A stretch of DNA of 12,705 nt from CBDTYW01 sp965364735 (GTDB taxonomy: Bacteria; Actinomycetota; Nitriliruptoria; Nitriliruptorales; Nitriliruptoraceae), in NCBI GenBank assembly GCA_965364735.1, contig CBDTYW010000093.1, positions 1-12,705 of the forward strand, in the 5' to 3' direction. Below, one piece after another: positions 1 to 6,886 of the stretch. Under the pieces are notes generated by a model. It had not been told where the DNA came from, did no database searches, and saw only the letters and a list, made by a program, of their open reading frames with translations. The position numbers and the translations under genes were made by a program. Position 1 is the first letter of the stretch. Each line of letters starts with the position of its first letter.

Positions 1-267
1 CCCGCTCCCGCTGCCGCGCGCGACCGGGATCGCCCCGGCGCGCGCGATGACCGTGCCGATGACCGGGATCTCGAAGAGCTCGCCCTTGACCAGCGGCTGG
101 CACCAGCGGCCCGTCGTCCTCAGCACCATGTCTGCGACGGGGAAGGCGTCGACGTTCGAGGTGTGATTGAACACCACGACCATCGGGCGGGATCGTGCTG
201 GCGGGCTCCCGTGAACCCGGCCGCGAATGTCCCATCCGAGCACCGTCTGGAGCAGCCACATCATCAT
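1..267 (-). CDS. PlsC-type 1-acyl-glycerol-phosphate acyltransferase, N-terminal part (cut by window edge)
   Basis: Reading the minus strand from the ATG at 267 gives 89 codons that run off the left edge without a stop. The product begins with a hydrophobic stretch, then shows the acyltransferase signature NHTSNVD (HX4D, His35 and Asp40), followed by KGELFEIPVIG and GAIPVAR, which match the later conserved blocks of the PlsC/LPLAT family in the expected order. The family transfers an acyl group from acyl-CoA or acyl-ACP to lysophosphatidate or a related acceptor at the inner face of the membrane. HX4D supplies the catalytic base. Three ATG codons in a row (267, 264, 261) make the exact start uncertain; I chose the first because the hydrophobic segment begins there. 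No strong ribosome site is visible. On the minus strand a TAACGT -10-like box lies at 358-353. Family assignment is firm, acceptor specificity is not. Confidence 0.88.
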   Translation of the reverse strand, partial: MMMWLLQTVLGWDIRGRVHGSPPARSRPMVVVFNHTSNVDAFPVADMVLRTTGRWCQPLVKGELFEIPVIGTVIARAGAIPVARGSGSG

Positions 268-427
268 GCGGATGACCAGCCGCCAGGCCCACGTCGGGCT
301 GGTGCTCGCTGCGGGTGCGGTCGCCACGTCGTTCCTCGCGTCGTCGGCCGGCACGTTACGGGACGTCCCGCGCGACAGGGCAGCCTCCGTCGGGCAATCT
401 CGGCGCCACGGACGACAGGAGCGGGAC

Positions 428-1657
428 GTGGTCGGCATCGCGATGCAGGGCGGGACGTTGATCGACGGCACGGGGCACGACCCGGTGGCAGGCGACGTGC
501 TGACCGACGGCGAGCACCTCGTCGCGGTCGGCGAGCTCGGACCGCGACGTGCCGACGTCACCGTCCTCGACTGCGACGGCCTCACGATCCTGCCCGGGCT
601 CATCGACCTGCACACCCACATGGGCATCATCGACGTCGCCGGACCCGGCAACATCTCGATCGCTGAGACGGCCGCGCACCTGTTCCACAATGCCGAGCTC
701 TGTCTGCTCAGCGGGCACACGACTGCCCGAGAGGTCGGCGGCGCCGACGGCGGCCTCAAGCGGGCGATCGACGCCGGCCTGATCCCCGGTCCTCGTCTGT
801 ACCCGTCCGGTCCGCTCATCTGCCAGACCGGGGGGCACGGCACGTTCTCTCCATGGGTCGACCACCATCACTTCCCGCAGTACCACGGCTCGCCGGGGCT
901 CAGCCAGATGTCCCGCGTCGCCGACGGCGCGACCGAGGTGCGGATCGCCGTCCGCGAGGCGTTCCAGCGAGGGGCGACCCAGATCAAGATGTGCGTCTCG
1001 GGTGGCGTCGTCTCGCTGACCGACTCGCTCGAGGACGCGCAGTTCAGCGTCGAGGAGCTCCGGGCTGCGGTCGAGGAGGCGCAGGCCCGGGACAGCTACG
1101 TCACCGCGCACGCCCACAACGTCAAGGGGATCAACAACGGCCTCGACGCGGGGCTCGAGTGCTTCGAGCACGGGACGTTCCTCGACGAGGCCACGGCCAC
1201 CCGCATGGCGGCCGCCGGTGCTGCGCTCGTGCCGACGATCTCGGTGATCGCGCTGGCCAAGGACATGTGGCGCGAGTGGGGGATCCCGGAGGCCACGGTG
1301 CCGCGGTTCGAGGGCGTCCAGGCAGCGATGGAGGCTTCGCTCGCAATGGCGCACGACCTCGGGGTGCGGATCGGCTCGGGGACGGACCTGCTCGGGCCGA
1401 ACCAGAACCGACGGGGGCTGGAGATCTCGCTGAAGGCCGGGGTCATCGGGCCCATGGCGGCCATCGTGTCGGCGACGCGGACGAGCGCCGAGATCCTGCG
1501 GGCGGCTGACCGGGTCGGGACGCTCGTGCCCGGGCTGCTCGCCGACGTCATCGCCGTGGACGGTGATCCGCTCCGGGACCCCGGCCTGCTGGATGATCCA
1601 AGCCGCGTCGTGCTGGTGATCAAGGGCGGTGAAGTCGTCAAGGACCTCCGGGCCTGA
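428..1657 (+). CDS. Metal-dependent amidohydrolase (imidazolonepropionase/Xaa-dipeptidase-like, COG1228 type)
   Basis: A 409-residue protein of the amidohydrolase superfamily. It opens with the usual small beta domain (GGTLIDGTG, IDLHTH) and carries the full metal/active-site set in order: H62-x-H64, K187 in IKMCVSGG (the lysine normally carboxylated to bridge two metals), H228/H230 in AHAH, H248 in FEHGT and D320 in GSGTDLLG. The C-terminal GLLADVIAVDGDPL is typical of the group. Relatives hydrolyse Xaa-Pro, Xaa-Arg/Lys dipeptides or organic amides and esters; the substrate here cannot be read from sequence. The frame stays open upstream to 227, but the GTG at 428 has AGGAG at 417-421 with a 6-nt spacer, and this start removes a low-complexity arginine-rich leader unlike the family. 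ATG 443 is the alternative start. It is divergent from the acyltransferase; the stop is followed by a 70-nt gap. Confidence 0.9.
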   Translation: MVGIAMQGGTLIDGTGHDPVAGDVLTDGEHLVAVGELGPRRADVTVLDCDGLTILPGLIDLHTHMGIIDVAGPGNISIAETAAHLFHNAELCLLSGHTTAREVGGADGGLKRAIDAGLIPGPRLYPSGPLICQTGGHGTFSPWVDHHHFPQYHGSPGLSQMSRVADGATEVRIAVREAFQRGATQIKMCVSGGVVSLTDSLEDAQFSVEELRAAVEEAQARDSYVTAHAHNVKGINNGLDAGLECFEHGTFLDEATATRMAAAGAALVPTISVIALAKDMWREWGIPEATVPRFEGVQAAMEASLAMAHDLGVRIGSGTDLLGPNQNRRGLEISLKAGVIGPMAAIVSATRTSAEILRAADRVGTLVPGLLADVIAVDGDPLRDPGLLDDPSRVVLVIKGGEVVKDLRA

Positions 1658-1683
1658 CCGCGCGGTCGCTGCCCGGCCGTCGG

Positions 1684-1689
1684 TACGCT
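1684..1689 (+). promoter_or_regulatory. Possible -10 box (TACGCT)
   Basis: TACGCT fits the actinobacterial TAnnnT -10 pattern and sits 38 nt before the GTG at 1728, in the short gap after the amidohydrolase. I see no convincing -35 element. It would give the small membrane protein and the following SDR their own transcript. Weak evidence, because the motif is short. Confidence 0.3.
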
Positions 1690-1727
1690 CGGTCGCCGAC
1701 CACCACCCTCGCCAGGAGCAGCCGGAC

Positions 1728-1985
1728 GTGTTGCCGACCGCCCTCGTGCTCTCGGTCGTCGGGCTGCTGCTCGCCTTCACGTCGCTGATGACCGGGAACG
1801 TGCCGCTGGCAGGGGGCGCGGGGCTGCTCATCGTCACGTCGTTGGCGCTGCTCGCGGTCGTCGGGCGCCGCCGGCCTTCGAGGCACGTCACGCGGCAGCT
1901 CTCGGACGAGGAGCTCGAACAGCGTCTCGCCGAGCTCGAGGAGCTGACCCGTCCCAGCAGCTTCCGCCGCACCGACTCATCCTGA
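1728..1985 (+). CDS. Small two-helix membrane protein with acidic C-terminal helix, unknown function
   Basis: An 85-residue protein starting at GTG 1728, with AGGAG at 1714-1718 (9-nt spacer). The frame is open further upstream, but that part is arginine/proline-rich and lacks a ribosome site. Two transmembrane helices are clear: residues 3-20 and 26-46, joined by a short MTGNVP turn. They are followed by a basic RRRPSRH stretch, which favours cytoplasmic placement of the C-terminus by the positive-inside rule. Residues 58-75 (SDEELEQRLAELEELTR) form a charged amphipathic helix that could make a coiled coil. It resembles many small actinobacterial membrane proteins without assigned role. It ends 19 nt before the SDR start, so co-transcription with that gene is likely. 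No function is claimed. Confidence 0.7.
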   Translation: MLPTALVLSVVGLLLAFTSLMTGNVPLAGGAGLLIVTSLALLAVVGRRRPSRHVTRQLSDEELEQRLAELEELTRPSSFRRTDSS

Positions 1986-2004
1986 TCGACTCGGAGTCAC
2001 CCGC

Positions 2005-3009
2005 ATGCACGTCTGCATCACTGGAGGAACCGGCTTCGTCGGGAGTCACAGCGTGGCGGCCATCCTGCGGGCCGGCCACACCGTCCGCCTCATGGTCCGC
2101 AACCCGGCGAAGGTCGCGACGACGTTCGCGCCGCTCGCGATCGATCCGGACACCGACCCTCGCGTCGAGATCGTCACCGGCGACCTCACCGACGATGACG
2201 CGATCCGCCGGGCGCTCGAGGGCTGCGACGCCGTGCTGCATGCGGCGAGCGTCTACTCGCTGGACCCTGCGGACGCCGATGAGATGTCCCGCGTGAACCT
2301 GGCCGGTCAGCGCAGCGTGCTGCTCCACGCCGAGGCGCTGGGACTCGACCCGATCATCCACGTGTCGTCGGTCGTGGCGCTGCTCCGCGGCGATGGTGTG
2401 CAGGAGCTGTCCGACCGGTCTCCGGTCGGGACCTCGACGTACCCCTACTCCGGATCGAAGGCGGCGCAGGAGGCGTTGGCCCGGGAGTTCCAGGATCGCG
2501 GCGTCCCAGTGGTCATCACCAACCCCGGCGGCGTCTACGGACCGGACGACCCGTACACGGGCGAGTCCACGTTGCTGTTCCAGCAGATCCTCGCGGGCCG
2601 GCTGACTGCCGCTCCTTCGGGAGCCGTCGCGGTCGTCGATGTCCGTGACCTGGCCGAGGTGCATGCCGCCGCGCTCGAGCCGGGCCTGGGTCCGCGGCGC
2701 TTCATGTGCGGGGGAGCGGGCGTCAGCTTCCGCGACATGGTCGCGACCGTCTCGGGATTCGCCGGGGTCCACCGGCCCACCGTCCAGGTTCCGGGATCCA
2801 TCCTGCGGCAGGTCGGCGCGTTCAGCGAGCTGCTGGCTGAGCGGTTCGAGCGACGGATGCTCGTGTCGTCCGAGGCTGCCTGGCTGTCCTCGTTGGTCAT
2901 GCGGCCCGACAACGCGAGCACGACCGCCCGCCTCGGCGTCAACTTCCGGCCAGCCGTCGACACGCTGCGTGACCAGTACGACTGGCAGGTTCGCGCCGGG
3001 CGGCTCTAG
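2005..3009 (+). CDS. Extended SDR, NAD(P)-dependent epimerase/reductase-like
   Basis: A 334-residue extended short-chain dehydrogenase/reductase. The Rossmann nucleotide-binding loop is GGTGFVG at residues 7-13, the acidic GDLTDDDAI segment follows the third strand, HAAS sits near residue 90, the active-site serine region is HVSSVVAL near 120, and Y148-x3-K152 is the catalytic Tyr/Lys pair. NPGGVYGPDD is the usual post-active-site segment of the dihydroflavonol-reductase/epimerase branch. Such proteins reduce carbonyls or epimerise/dehydrate nucleotide sugars and sterol-like substrates; the C-terminal substrate domain does not let me choose. The ATG at 2005 has GGAG at 1993-1996 with an 8-nt spacer. 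It lies 19 nt after the small membrane protein and 32 nt before the SRPBCC gene, suggesting one transcription unit. Confidence 0.9.
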   Translation: MHVCITGGTGFVGSHSVAAILRAGHTVRLMVRNPAKVATTFAPLAIDPDTDPRVEIVTGDLTDDDAIRRALEGCDAVLHAASVYSLDPADADEMSRVNLAGQRSVLLHAEALGLDPIIHVSSVVALLRGDGVQELSDRSPVGTSTYPYSGSKAAQEALAREFQDRGVPVVITNPGGVYGPDDPYTGESTLLFQQILAGRLTAAPSGAVAVVDVRDLAEVHAAALEPGLGPRRFMCGGAGVSFRDMVATVSGFAGVHRPTVQVPGSILRQVGAFSELLAERFERRMLVSSEAAWLSSLVMRPDNASTTARLGVNFRPAVDTLRDQYDWQVRAGRL

Positions 3010-3041
3010 GTTTCCCACCATCCACACGAAGGCAGACGCAC

Positions 3042-3521
3042 ATGGGCCGGACGCGACTCGAAACGCTCGACTTCATCGACCGGGCGCCGCTCAGCGTCAC
3101 CGCGACCCGTGTCATCGCGGCGGAGCCCAAGGCGATCTTCGCGGTGCTCGCGGACGCCCCGTCGTGGCCGTCGTGGTTCAAGCCCCTCACCGGAGCCCGC
3201 TGGACCAGCGAGGCCCCGTTCGGGGTGGGGTCGACCCGCCAGGTCAGCGTCGGCCCGGCGGTGATCGACGAGCAGTTCATCGCGTGGGAACCCGGGCACC
3301 TGTTCGCGTTCACCTTCACCGCGACGAGCGTGCCGATGGCGCGCGCAGGCGTCGAGCGGGTGTTGCTCGAGCAGACCACCACGGGAACCGAGGTGTCCTA
3401 CACGATGGCGGTCGAGCCGGTCGTGCCCGCTCTTCTGGCGAAGGCGCTTGCGCCCGGGCTCCGTCTCGGACTGGGGCGCGGCCTCGCGGGCCTCGAGAAG
3501 CACCTGCGCCAGCGCGGCTGA
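3042..3521 (+). CDS. SRPBCC (START/Bet v 1-like) family protein
   Basis: A 159-residue protein with the helix-grip fold signature of polyketide-cyclase/dehydrase-type SRPBCC proteins: an opening strand (VTATRVIAAEPKAIFAVLAD), the helix and aromatic segment around APSWPSWFKPL near residue 46, then alternating beta strands (VGSTRQVSV, HLFAFTFTA, TEVSYTMAV) and a long C-terminal helix (LRLGLGRGLAGLEKHL). The family binds hydrophobic ligands in a central cavity, and some members are enzymes; no catalytic residue stands out. The start is ATG 3042, preceded only by a weak GAAGG-like site. Placement 32 nt behind an SDR fits a pair acting on, or carrying, the same hydrophobic substrate, but that is inference. 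Confidence 0.85.
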   Translation: MGRTRLETLDFIDRAPLSVTATRVIAAEPKAIFAVLADAPSWPSWFKPLTGARWTSEAPFGVGSTRQVSVGPAVIDEQFIAWEPGHLFAFTFTATSVPMARAGVERVLLEQTTTGTEVSYTMAVEPVVPALLAKALAPGLRLGLGRGLAGLEKHLRQRG

Positions 3522-3541
3522 GGAGCCGCTCGGGATCTGTG

Positions 3542-3572
3542 TGTGCGCTGGATCAGGCCGGTCGTGCGCACA
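3542..3572 (+). terminator. Weak hairpin after the SRPBCC gene
   Basis: TGTGCGC (3542-3548) pairs with GCGCACA (3566-3572) across a 17-nt loop, 20 nt past the SRPBCC stop. There is no U tract. It may act as a terminator or be chance; the large loop argues for caution. Confidence 0.3.
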
Positions 3573-3579
3573 GCACAGG

Positions 3580-3600
3580 ATCCTCAAGGAATCCTCAGGT
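3580..3600 (+). promoter_or_regulatory. Tandem direct repeat, candidate response-regulator operator upstream of the DuOB-CLC-HIT block
   Basis: ATCCTCAAGG (3580-3589) and ATCCTCAGGT (3591-3600) share the first seven bases and are offset by 11 bp, about one helical turn. Direct repeats with this period are the usual layout of OmpR/PhoB-type response-regulator sites. A -10-like TAACTT (3608-3613) begins 7 bp downstream, so the repeats cover where a -35 element would be, as at activator-dependent promoters. Which regulator binds is unknown; none is encoded in the window. Confidence 0.45.
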
Positions 3601-3607
3601 AACGCCG

Positions 3608-3613
3608 TAACTT
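3608..3613 (+). promoter_or_regulatory. Possible -10 box (TAACTT) for the DuOB-CLC-HIT block
   Basis: TAACTT matches TAnnnT and lies 44 nt before the GTG at 3658, just downstream of the 11-bp direct repeats. No good -35 hexamer is visible at the proper distance; the repeats occupy that place. Transcription would start near 3620, leaving an untranslated leader with the GGGGAG ribosome site. Confidence 0.4.
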
Positions 3614-3657
3614 CGTCGGGGCACGCTCGTTGAGCATCACGACCCGGGGAGCAACGC

Positions 3658-4371
3658 GTGAACATGATCGTCGCCTGCATGGGGCACACCAGCGGAACAG
3701 CGGACGCGGGGATCGTCGGGCTGCGGATGGACACCCTCGGGTGGATCCGTCCGGTCGCGCACCCCTTCGCGCCGAGCCTGTCGAACCCGATGGTGTCGGC
3801 TGCGCTCCAGCCGCCCGCGGTATCCGACGGCCGGTCCACCACCTTCCTCTCCGGCACGCCGCAGCCACCGCGCCCCTCCGGCATGAGCCGGGTCGCGCCC
3901 TTGACCGCTGAGCTCCGAGTGTTCGACATCGTCGACCTCGGTCCGGTCGACGCACGCTGGGCAGGCGACGACGACGAGGTCATCCGGGTGGACCCGGCCG
4001 CGTGGACGCGCGTCCATCGGCTCAGCCCGAACGACGCCGCCCGACTTCTGCTCAACGTTGCGGATGACCGTGCCGTTTCGCCGGACGGCCGGCCGAGCAC
4101 CCGGATCGTGCGCGCGAAGCACCTCGCGTTCCTGATCCTGGGGGCGAACCGCGAGGAGCGACGCGTGGAAGCGCTCTTCGAGCTCGACGGGGCCATCATC
4201 GAGGCACCGATCTTCGACCGTGGGTTCTGCGAGGGGCTGCCCGAGCGGCTGCCCCGAGGGCAGCACCTTCCCGAAACGCTCGGCATCCTCGAGCCCGTCG
4301 ATCTGGTCGTCGGACTGGACGCGGCTGGCGGCCGTGAGGGGCTCGCGGTCCTCGGCGTCATCGGCGCCTGA
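3658..4371 (+). CDS. Probable dual-OB (DuOB-like) domain protein
   Basis: A 237-residue soluble protein. The GTG at 3658 has GGGGAG at 3646-3651 (6-nt spacer); ATG 3664 is the alternative. The layout resembles the dual-OB domain found in prokaryotic conflict-linked and solo proteins: an opening strand (NMIVACMGHT), an AGIVG segment, the GWIRPV motif at residues 28-33, a middle LRVFDIVDLGPV strand followed by a VHRLS segment, and a second half with TRIV and EALFELDGAIIEAPIFD, which fits the second barrel's final strands. I recognised this by motif order only, not by a profile search. OB folds bind nucleic acids or nucleotides, so a sensing or binding role is the likely guess. No catalytic motif is seen. 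Its TGA overlaps the first possible ATG of the CLC gene (TGATG). Alternative: an unrelated actinobacterial hypothetical protein. Confidence 0.6.
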   Translation: MNMIVACMGHTSGTADAGIVGLRMDTLGWIRPVAHPFAPSLSNPMVSAALQPPAVSDGRSTTFLSGTPQPPRPSGMSRVAPLTAELRVFDIVDLGPVDARWAGDDDEVIRVDPAAWTRVHRLSPNDAARLLLNVADDRAVSPDGRPSTRIVRAKHLAFLILGANREERRVEALFELDGAIIEAPIFDRGFCEGLPERLPRGQHLPETLGILEPVDLVVGLDAAGGREGLAVLGVIGA

Positions 4372-4383
4372 TGCCCGTGGCCG

Positions 4384-4389
4384 TAGGCT
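4384..4389 (+). promoter_or_regulatory. -10 box (TAGGCT) for leaderless transcription of the CLC gene
   Basis: TAGGCT ends 8 nt before the ATG at 4398. This is the spacing of actinobacterial leaderless promoters, in which transcription begins at or next to the start codon. No ribosome site precedes 4398, which agrees. The box lies just after the end of the DuOB-like gene, so CLC and HIT could be transcribed apart from it. Confidence 0.55.
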
Positions 4390-4397
4390 GCGCCGTC

Positions 4398-6470
4398 ATG
4401 ACCGTGACGACGCGCTTCGACGACTTCGAGCAACGCTCACGTGAGCTGCGCGCTCGCGTCGTCGGGCGTGTGCAGGGCTCCTCGCTCATGCTCCTGCTCG
4501 GGGCGGCGACGGGCCTGGCGACGGGGTTGCTCGCCGCAGCGCTGATCGAGGTGACCGACCTCGTCAGCCACTACGCGTTCCCGCTCGCCGCGGACGGCTT
4601 CATCCCGAGCTGGGCCATCGTCGTGGTGCCCGCGATCGGCGCGGCGATCGCGGGGCTCTTCATCATGCGGGTGCCTGAGGTCGGCGGCAGCGGCGTCGTC
4701 ACGGTCATGCGGTCGATCGCGCTGCGTGGTGGGCGCTTCACCGCCGAGGTGCCACCCGCGGGGGTCATGGCCACGGGCATCGCGCTCGGGACGGGATCGT
4801 CAGGCGGGCGCGAGGCGCCGATCGCGCTGATCGGCGGGAGCATGGGCTCGTTGTTCGGTCGGCTCTTCGTGGTCGGAGAGGAGCGGATGCGCTCGCTCGT
4901 CGCGGCCGGCGTGGCCGCCGGCATCGGTGCCTCCTTCAACGCGCCGATCGGCGGCATGATCTTCGCCGTCGAGTTCATCGTCGGAGGGTTCCGGACGCGG
5001 TCGTCGGTCCAGACCGTCGTCGTCTCCTCGGTCGTGGGATCCACCGTCGCCCGGGTGATCATCGGTCCGGACATCACCTTCCGGCCGGACGTGGTCCACA
5101 CGCTCGAGGACCCCCGGGAGCTGCTCCTGTACGCGTTGCTCGGCTTCGTTGCCGTGGGCGCATCGGTTGCGTTCGTCCGGACGGAGGGCGTCGCTGTCCG
5201 CGCGTTCGCGCGGATCGCTGCTCCGCTCCCGGTCCGTCTTGGCCTGGCGGGCCTCGGGGTGGGTCTGATCGCGCTCATGGTCCCGGAGGTGCTGGGCGCG
5301 GGAGAGCACCTGCCCGAGATCCGTGGGCTCCGCGAGCCGATCGTCGCGCTGCTCAACGGTGAGGGCGCCGACGACCTCAACGCGCTCCCGATGCTCCTGT
5401 CGCTGCTCGGGGCGAAGATGCTCGCGACGGCGTTGTCGGCAGGGTCAGGGAACGCGGTGGGCACCTTCGCGCCGACGCTGTTCATGGGCGCTGCGCTGGG
5501 CTCTGCGTTCGGCGTCGTCGCGCAGGCGATCTTCCCGGGGACGGAGCCCGGCGCCTTCGCCCTGGTCGGCATGGCGGCGATGTTCGCCGCGACGGCGCGT
5601 GGCCCGCTGACCGCGACCATCCTCGCCTTCGAGATCACCGGCGACTACGGCATGATCCTGCCGTTGATGCTCGCGACGGGTGTCGCGACCATCGTCGCGG
5701 ACCGTCTGAAGACCGACGGCTCCTACCTCGCCTCGCTCCGGCGCGAGGGCATCGTCTACTCGGAACCGGACGACGTCGACATCATGCAGACCGTCCAGGT
5801 CGGCGAGGTGATGACGCGGCGGGTGGAGACCGTCGATGCGGGCCTCGACGCCGAGGGGCTGCGTCGGCTGTTCGTCGAGACGGGCCACCATGGCTTCCCG
5901 GTGGTCGATGACGAGGGTCGGCTGTTCGGGGTCGTGACCCGGTCCGACCTCGCGCGCACGAGCCAAGAGGTCAGCGAGGACCTGCGGGTCAGCGCGCTCA
6001 CGGTCGCTGACATCTGCACCAGGCAGCCGGTGACGGTCACCCCGACCGATCCGGTCTTCCGAGCGATCCGTCGCATGGCGTCGCTCGACGTGGGCCGGCT
6101 CCCCGTCGTCGACCCGACCGACCACGGCGTGATCGTCGGCATCCTGCGACGACCGGACCTCGTCCGGGCCTACCAGCGAGCGGTGACGCGCAGCGCCGGA
6201 TCCCAGCAGCGTCGCGATCGCTCCCGTCTGCGGGATCTCGCAGGCGTCCAGTTCGTGGAGCTCGTCATCGAGCCGGGTGCACCGGTCGACGGCCTCGAGG
6301 TGCGTCAGGTGTCATGGCCGGAGCGCACCGTGATCACCTCGATCCGTCGCCGCGGCGACACCGTCGTCCCGTCCGGGGCCACGCTGCTGCATGCCGGAGA
6401 CGAGCTCGTCGCGCTGACCGGCAACGATGGTGACGCGCTCGTCGCGCTGGTGACCGGGACATCGACATGA
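4398..6470 (+). CDS. CLC-family chloride channel/transporter with CBS pair and RCK_C domain
   Basis: A 690-residue integral membrane protein. Residues about 25-440 are the CLC core: S98 in GGSGV, the gating glutamate E139 in GREAP (usual motif GREGP/GKEGP), GTFAP with F357, and Y443 after the last helices. These match the chloride-coordinating Ser, Phe and Tyr and the external gate of E. coli ClcA. The internal proton glutamate (ClcA E203) aligns with F193, in FAVEF. Two CBS domains follow (about 465-590; VGEVMTRRVETV, VADICTRQPVTV), then an RCK_C/TrkA_C domain (about 610-685; FVELVIEPGAPV, LHAGDELVALTG), both cytosolic ligand-sensing modules. ATG 4371 is an in-frame alternative giving 699 residues and overlapping the previous stop; I prefer 4398 because of the -10 box 8 nt upstream. 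The stop overlaps the HIT start (ATGA). Confidence 0.92.
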   Translation: MTVTTRFDDFEQRSRELRARVVGRVQGSSLMLLLGAATGLATGLLAAALIEVTDLVSHYAFPLAADGFIPSWAIVVVPAIGAAIAGLFIMRVPEVGGSGVVTVMRSIALRGGRFTAEVPPAGVMATGIALGTGSSGGREAPIALIGGSMGSLFGRLFVVGEERMRSLVAAGVAAGIGASFNAPIGGMIFAVEFIVGGFRTRSSVQTVVVSSVVGSTVARVIIGPDITFRPDVVHTLEDPRELLLYALLGFVAVGASVAFVRTEGVAVRAFARIAAPLPVRLGLAGLGVGLIALMVPEVLGAGEHLPEIRGLREPIVALLNGEGADDLNALPMLLSLLGAKMLATALSAGSGNAVGTFAPTLFMGAALGSAFGVVAQAIFPGTEPGAFALVGMAAMFAATARGPLTATILAFEITGDYGMILPLMLATGVATIVADRLKTDGSYLASLRREGIVYSEPDDVDIMQTVQVGEVMTRRVETVDAGLDAEGLRRLFVETGHHGFPVVDDEGRLFGVVTRSDLARTSQEVSEDLRVSALTVADICTRQPVTVTPTDPVFRAIRRMASLDVGRLPVVDPTDHGVIVGILRRPDLVRAYQRAVTRSAGSQQRRDRSRLRDLAGVQFVELVIEPGAPVDGLEVRQVSWPERTVITSIRRRGDTVVPSGATLLHAGDELVALTGNDGDALVALVTGTST

Positions 6471-6886
6471 CGCCGTGCGTGTTCTGCGCGATCATCGCCG
6501 ATGCTGATGAGCACGTGCTCGTCTGGCGCGACGAGCTGACGGTGGCGTTCCTCGACACGCGCCCCGTCTTCCGCGGACACGTCCTCGTGTGCCCGCGTCG
6601 ACATGTCGTGACGCTCGACGAGCTCGAGGCCGACGAGATGTCCGCGGTGATGGCCGTGGTGCAGCGTGGGGTCCGCGTGATGCGCGATGTCCTGGGGGCG
6701 CAGGGCGCGTTCGTCGCGAACAACAACATCGTCAGCCAGTCCGTCCCGCACGTGCACGTCCACGTGATCCCGAGGACGAAGGGCGACGGGCTCCGAGGCT
6801 TCTTCTGGCCCAGAGAACGCTACGGCGACGGTGAGATCGACGACTACCGAGCGCGGGTGCGTGCCGGGTTCCTCGAGATCACCTGA
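6467..6886 (+). CDS. HIT-family nucleotide hydrolase/transferase
   Basis: A 139-residue histidine-triad protein. HVHVH at residues 95-99 gives the triad H95-x-H97-x-H99 followed by VIPR; H97 would be the nucleophile by family analogy. C4 and C7 in CVFC, with H46 and the triad region, match the structural zinc site of many bacterial HIT proteins. N-terminal strands (FLDTRPVFRGHVLVCPRRH) and the VANNN segment are also typical. HIT proteins hydrolyse or transfer nucleoside-phosphate groups (for example AMP-lysine, dinucleoside polyphosphates, adenylylated conjugates); the natural substrate is not predictable. The ATG overlaps the CLC stop as ATGA, so translation is probably coupled. The 3' end overlaps the convergent membrane-protein gene by 8 bp, leaving no room for a terminator between them. 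Confidence 0.93.
   Translation: MTPCVFCAIIADADEHVLVWRDELTVAFLDTRPVFRGHVLVCPRRHVVTLDELEADEMSAVMAVVQRGVRVMRDVLGAQGAFVANNNIVSQSVPHVHVHVIPRTKGDGLRGFFWPRERYGDGEIDDYRARVRAGFLEIT

Noticed and set aside
227..427. Upstream extension of the amidohydrolase frame from ATG 227
   Set aside because: The added 67 residues do not resemble the family, overlap the divergent acyltransferase, and the GTG at 428 has a well-placed AGGAG.
356..1972. Long minus-strand open frame (538 codons) opposite the amidohydrolase
   Set aside because: It is the complementary shadow of a well-supported amidohydrolase in GC-rich DNA. The product is Arg/Asp/Gly-rich with no recognisable domain or ribosome site.
3006..4433. Minus-strand open frame (475 codons) spanning the SRPBCC and DuOB-like genes
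   Set aside because: Its product is Ser/Arg/Pro-rich, it crosses the clear intergenic region with the direct repeats, and both plus-strand genes have domain support and start signals.
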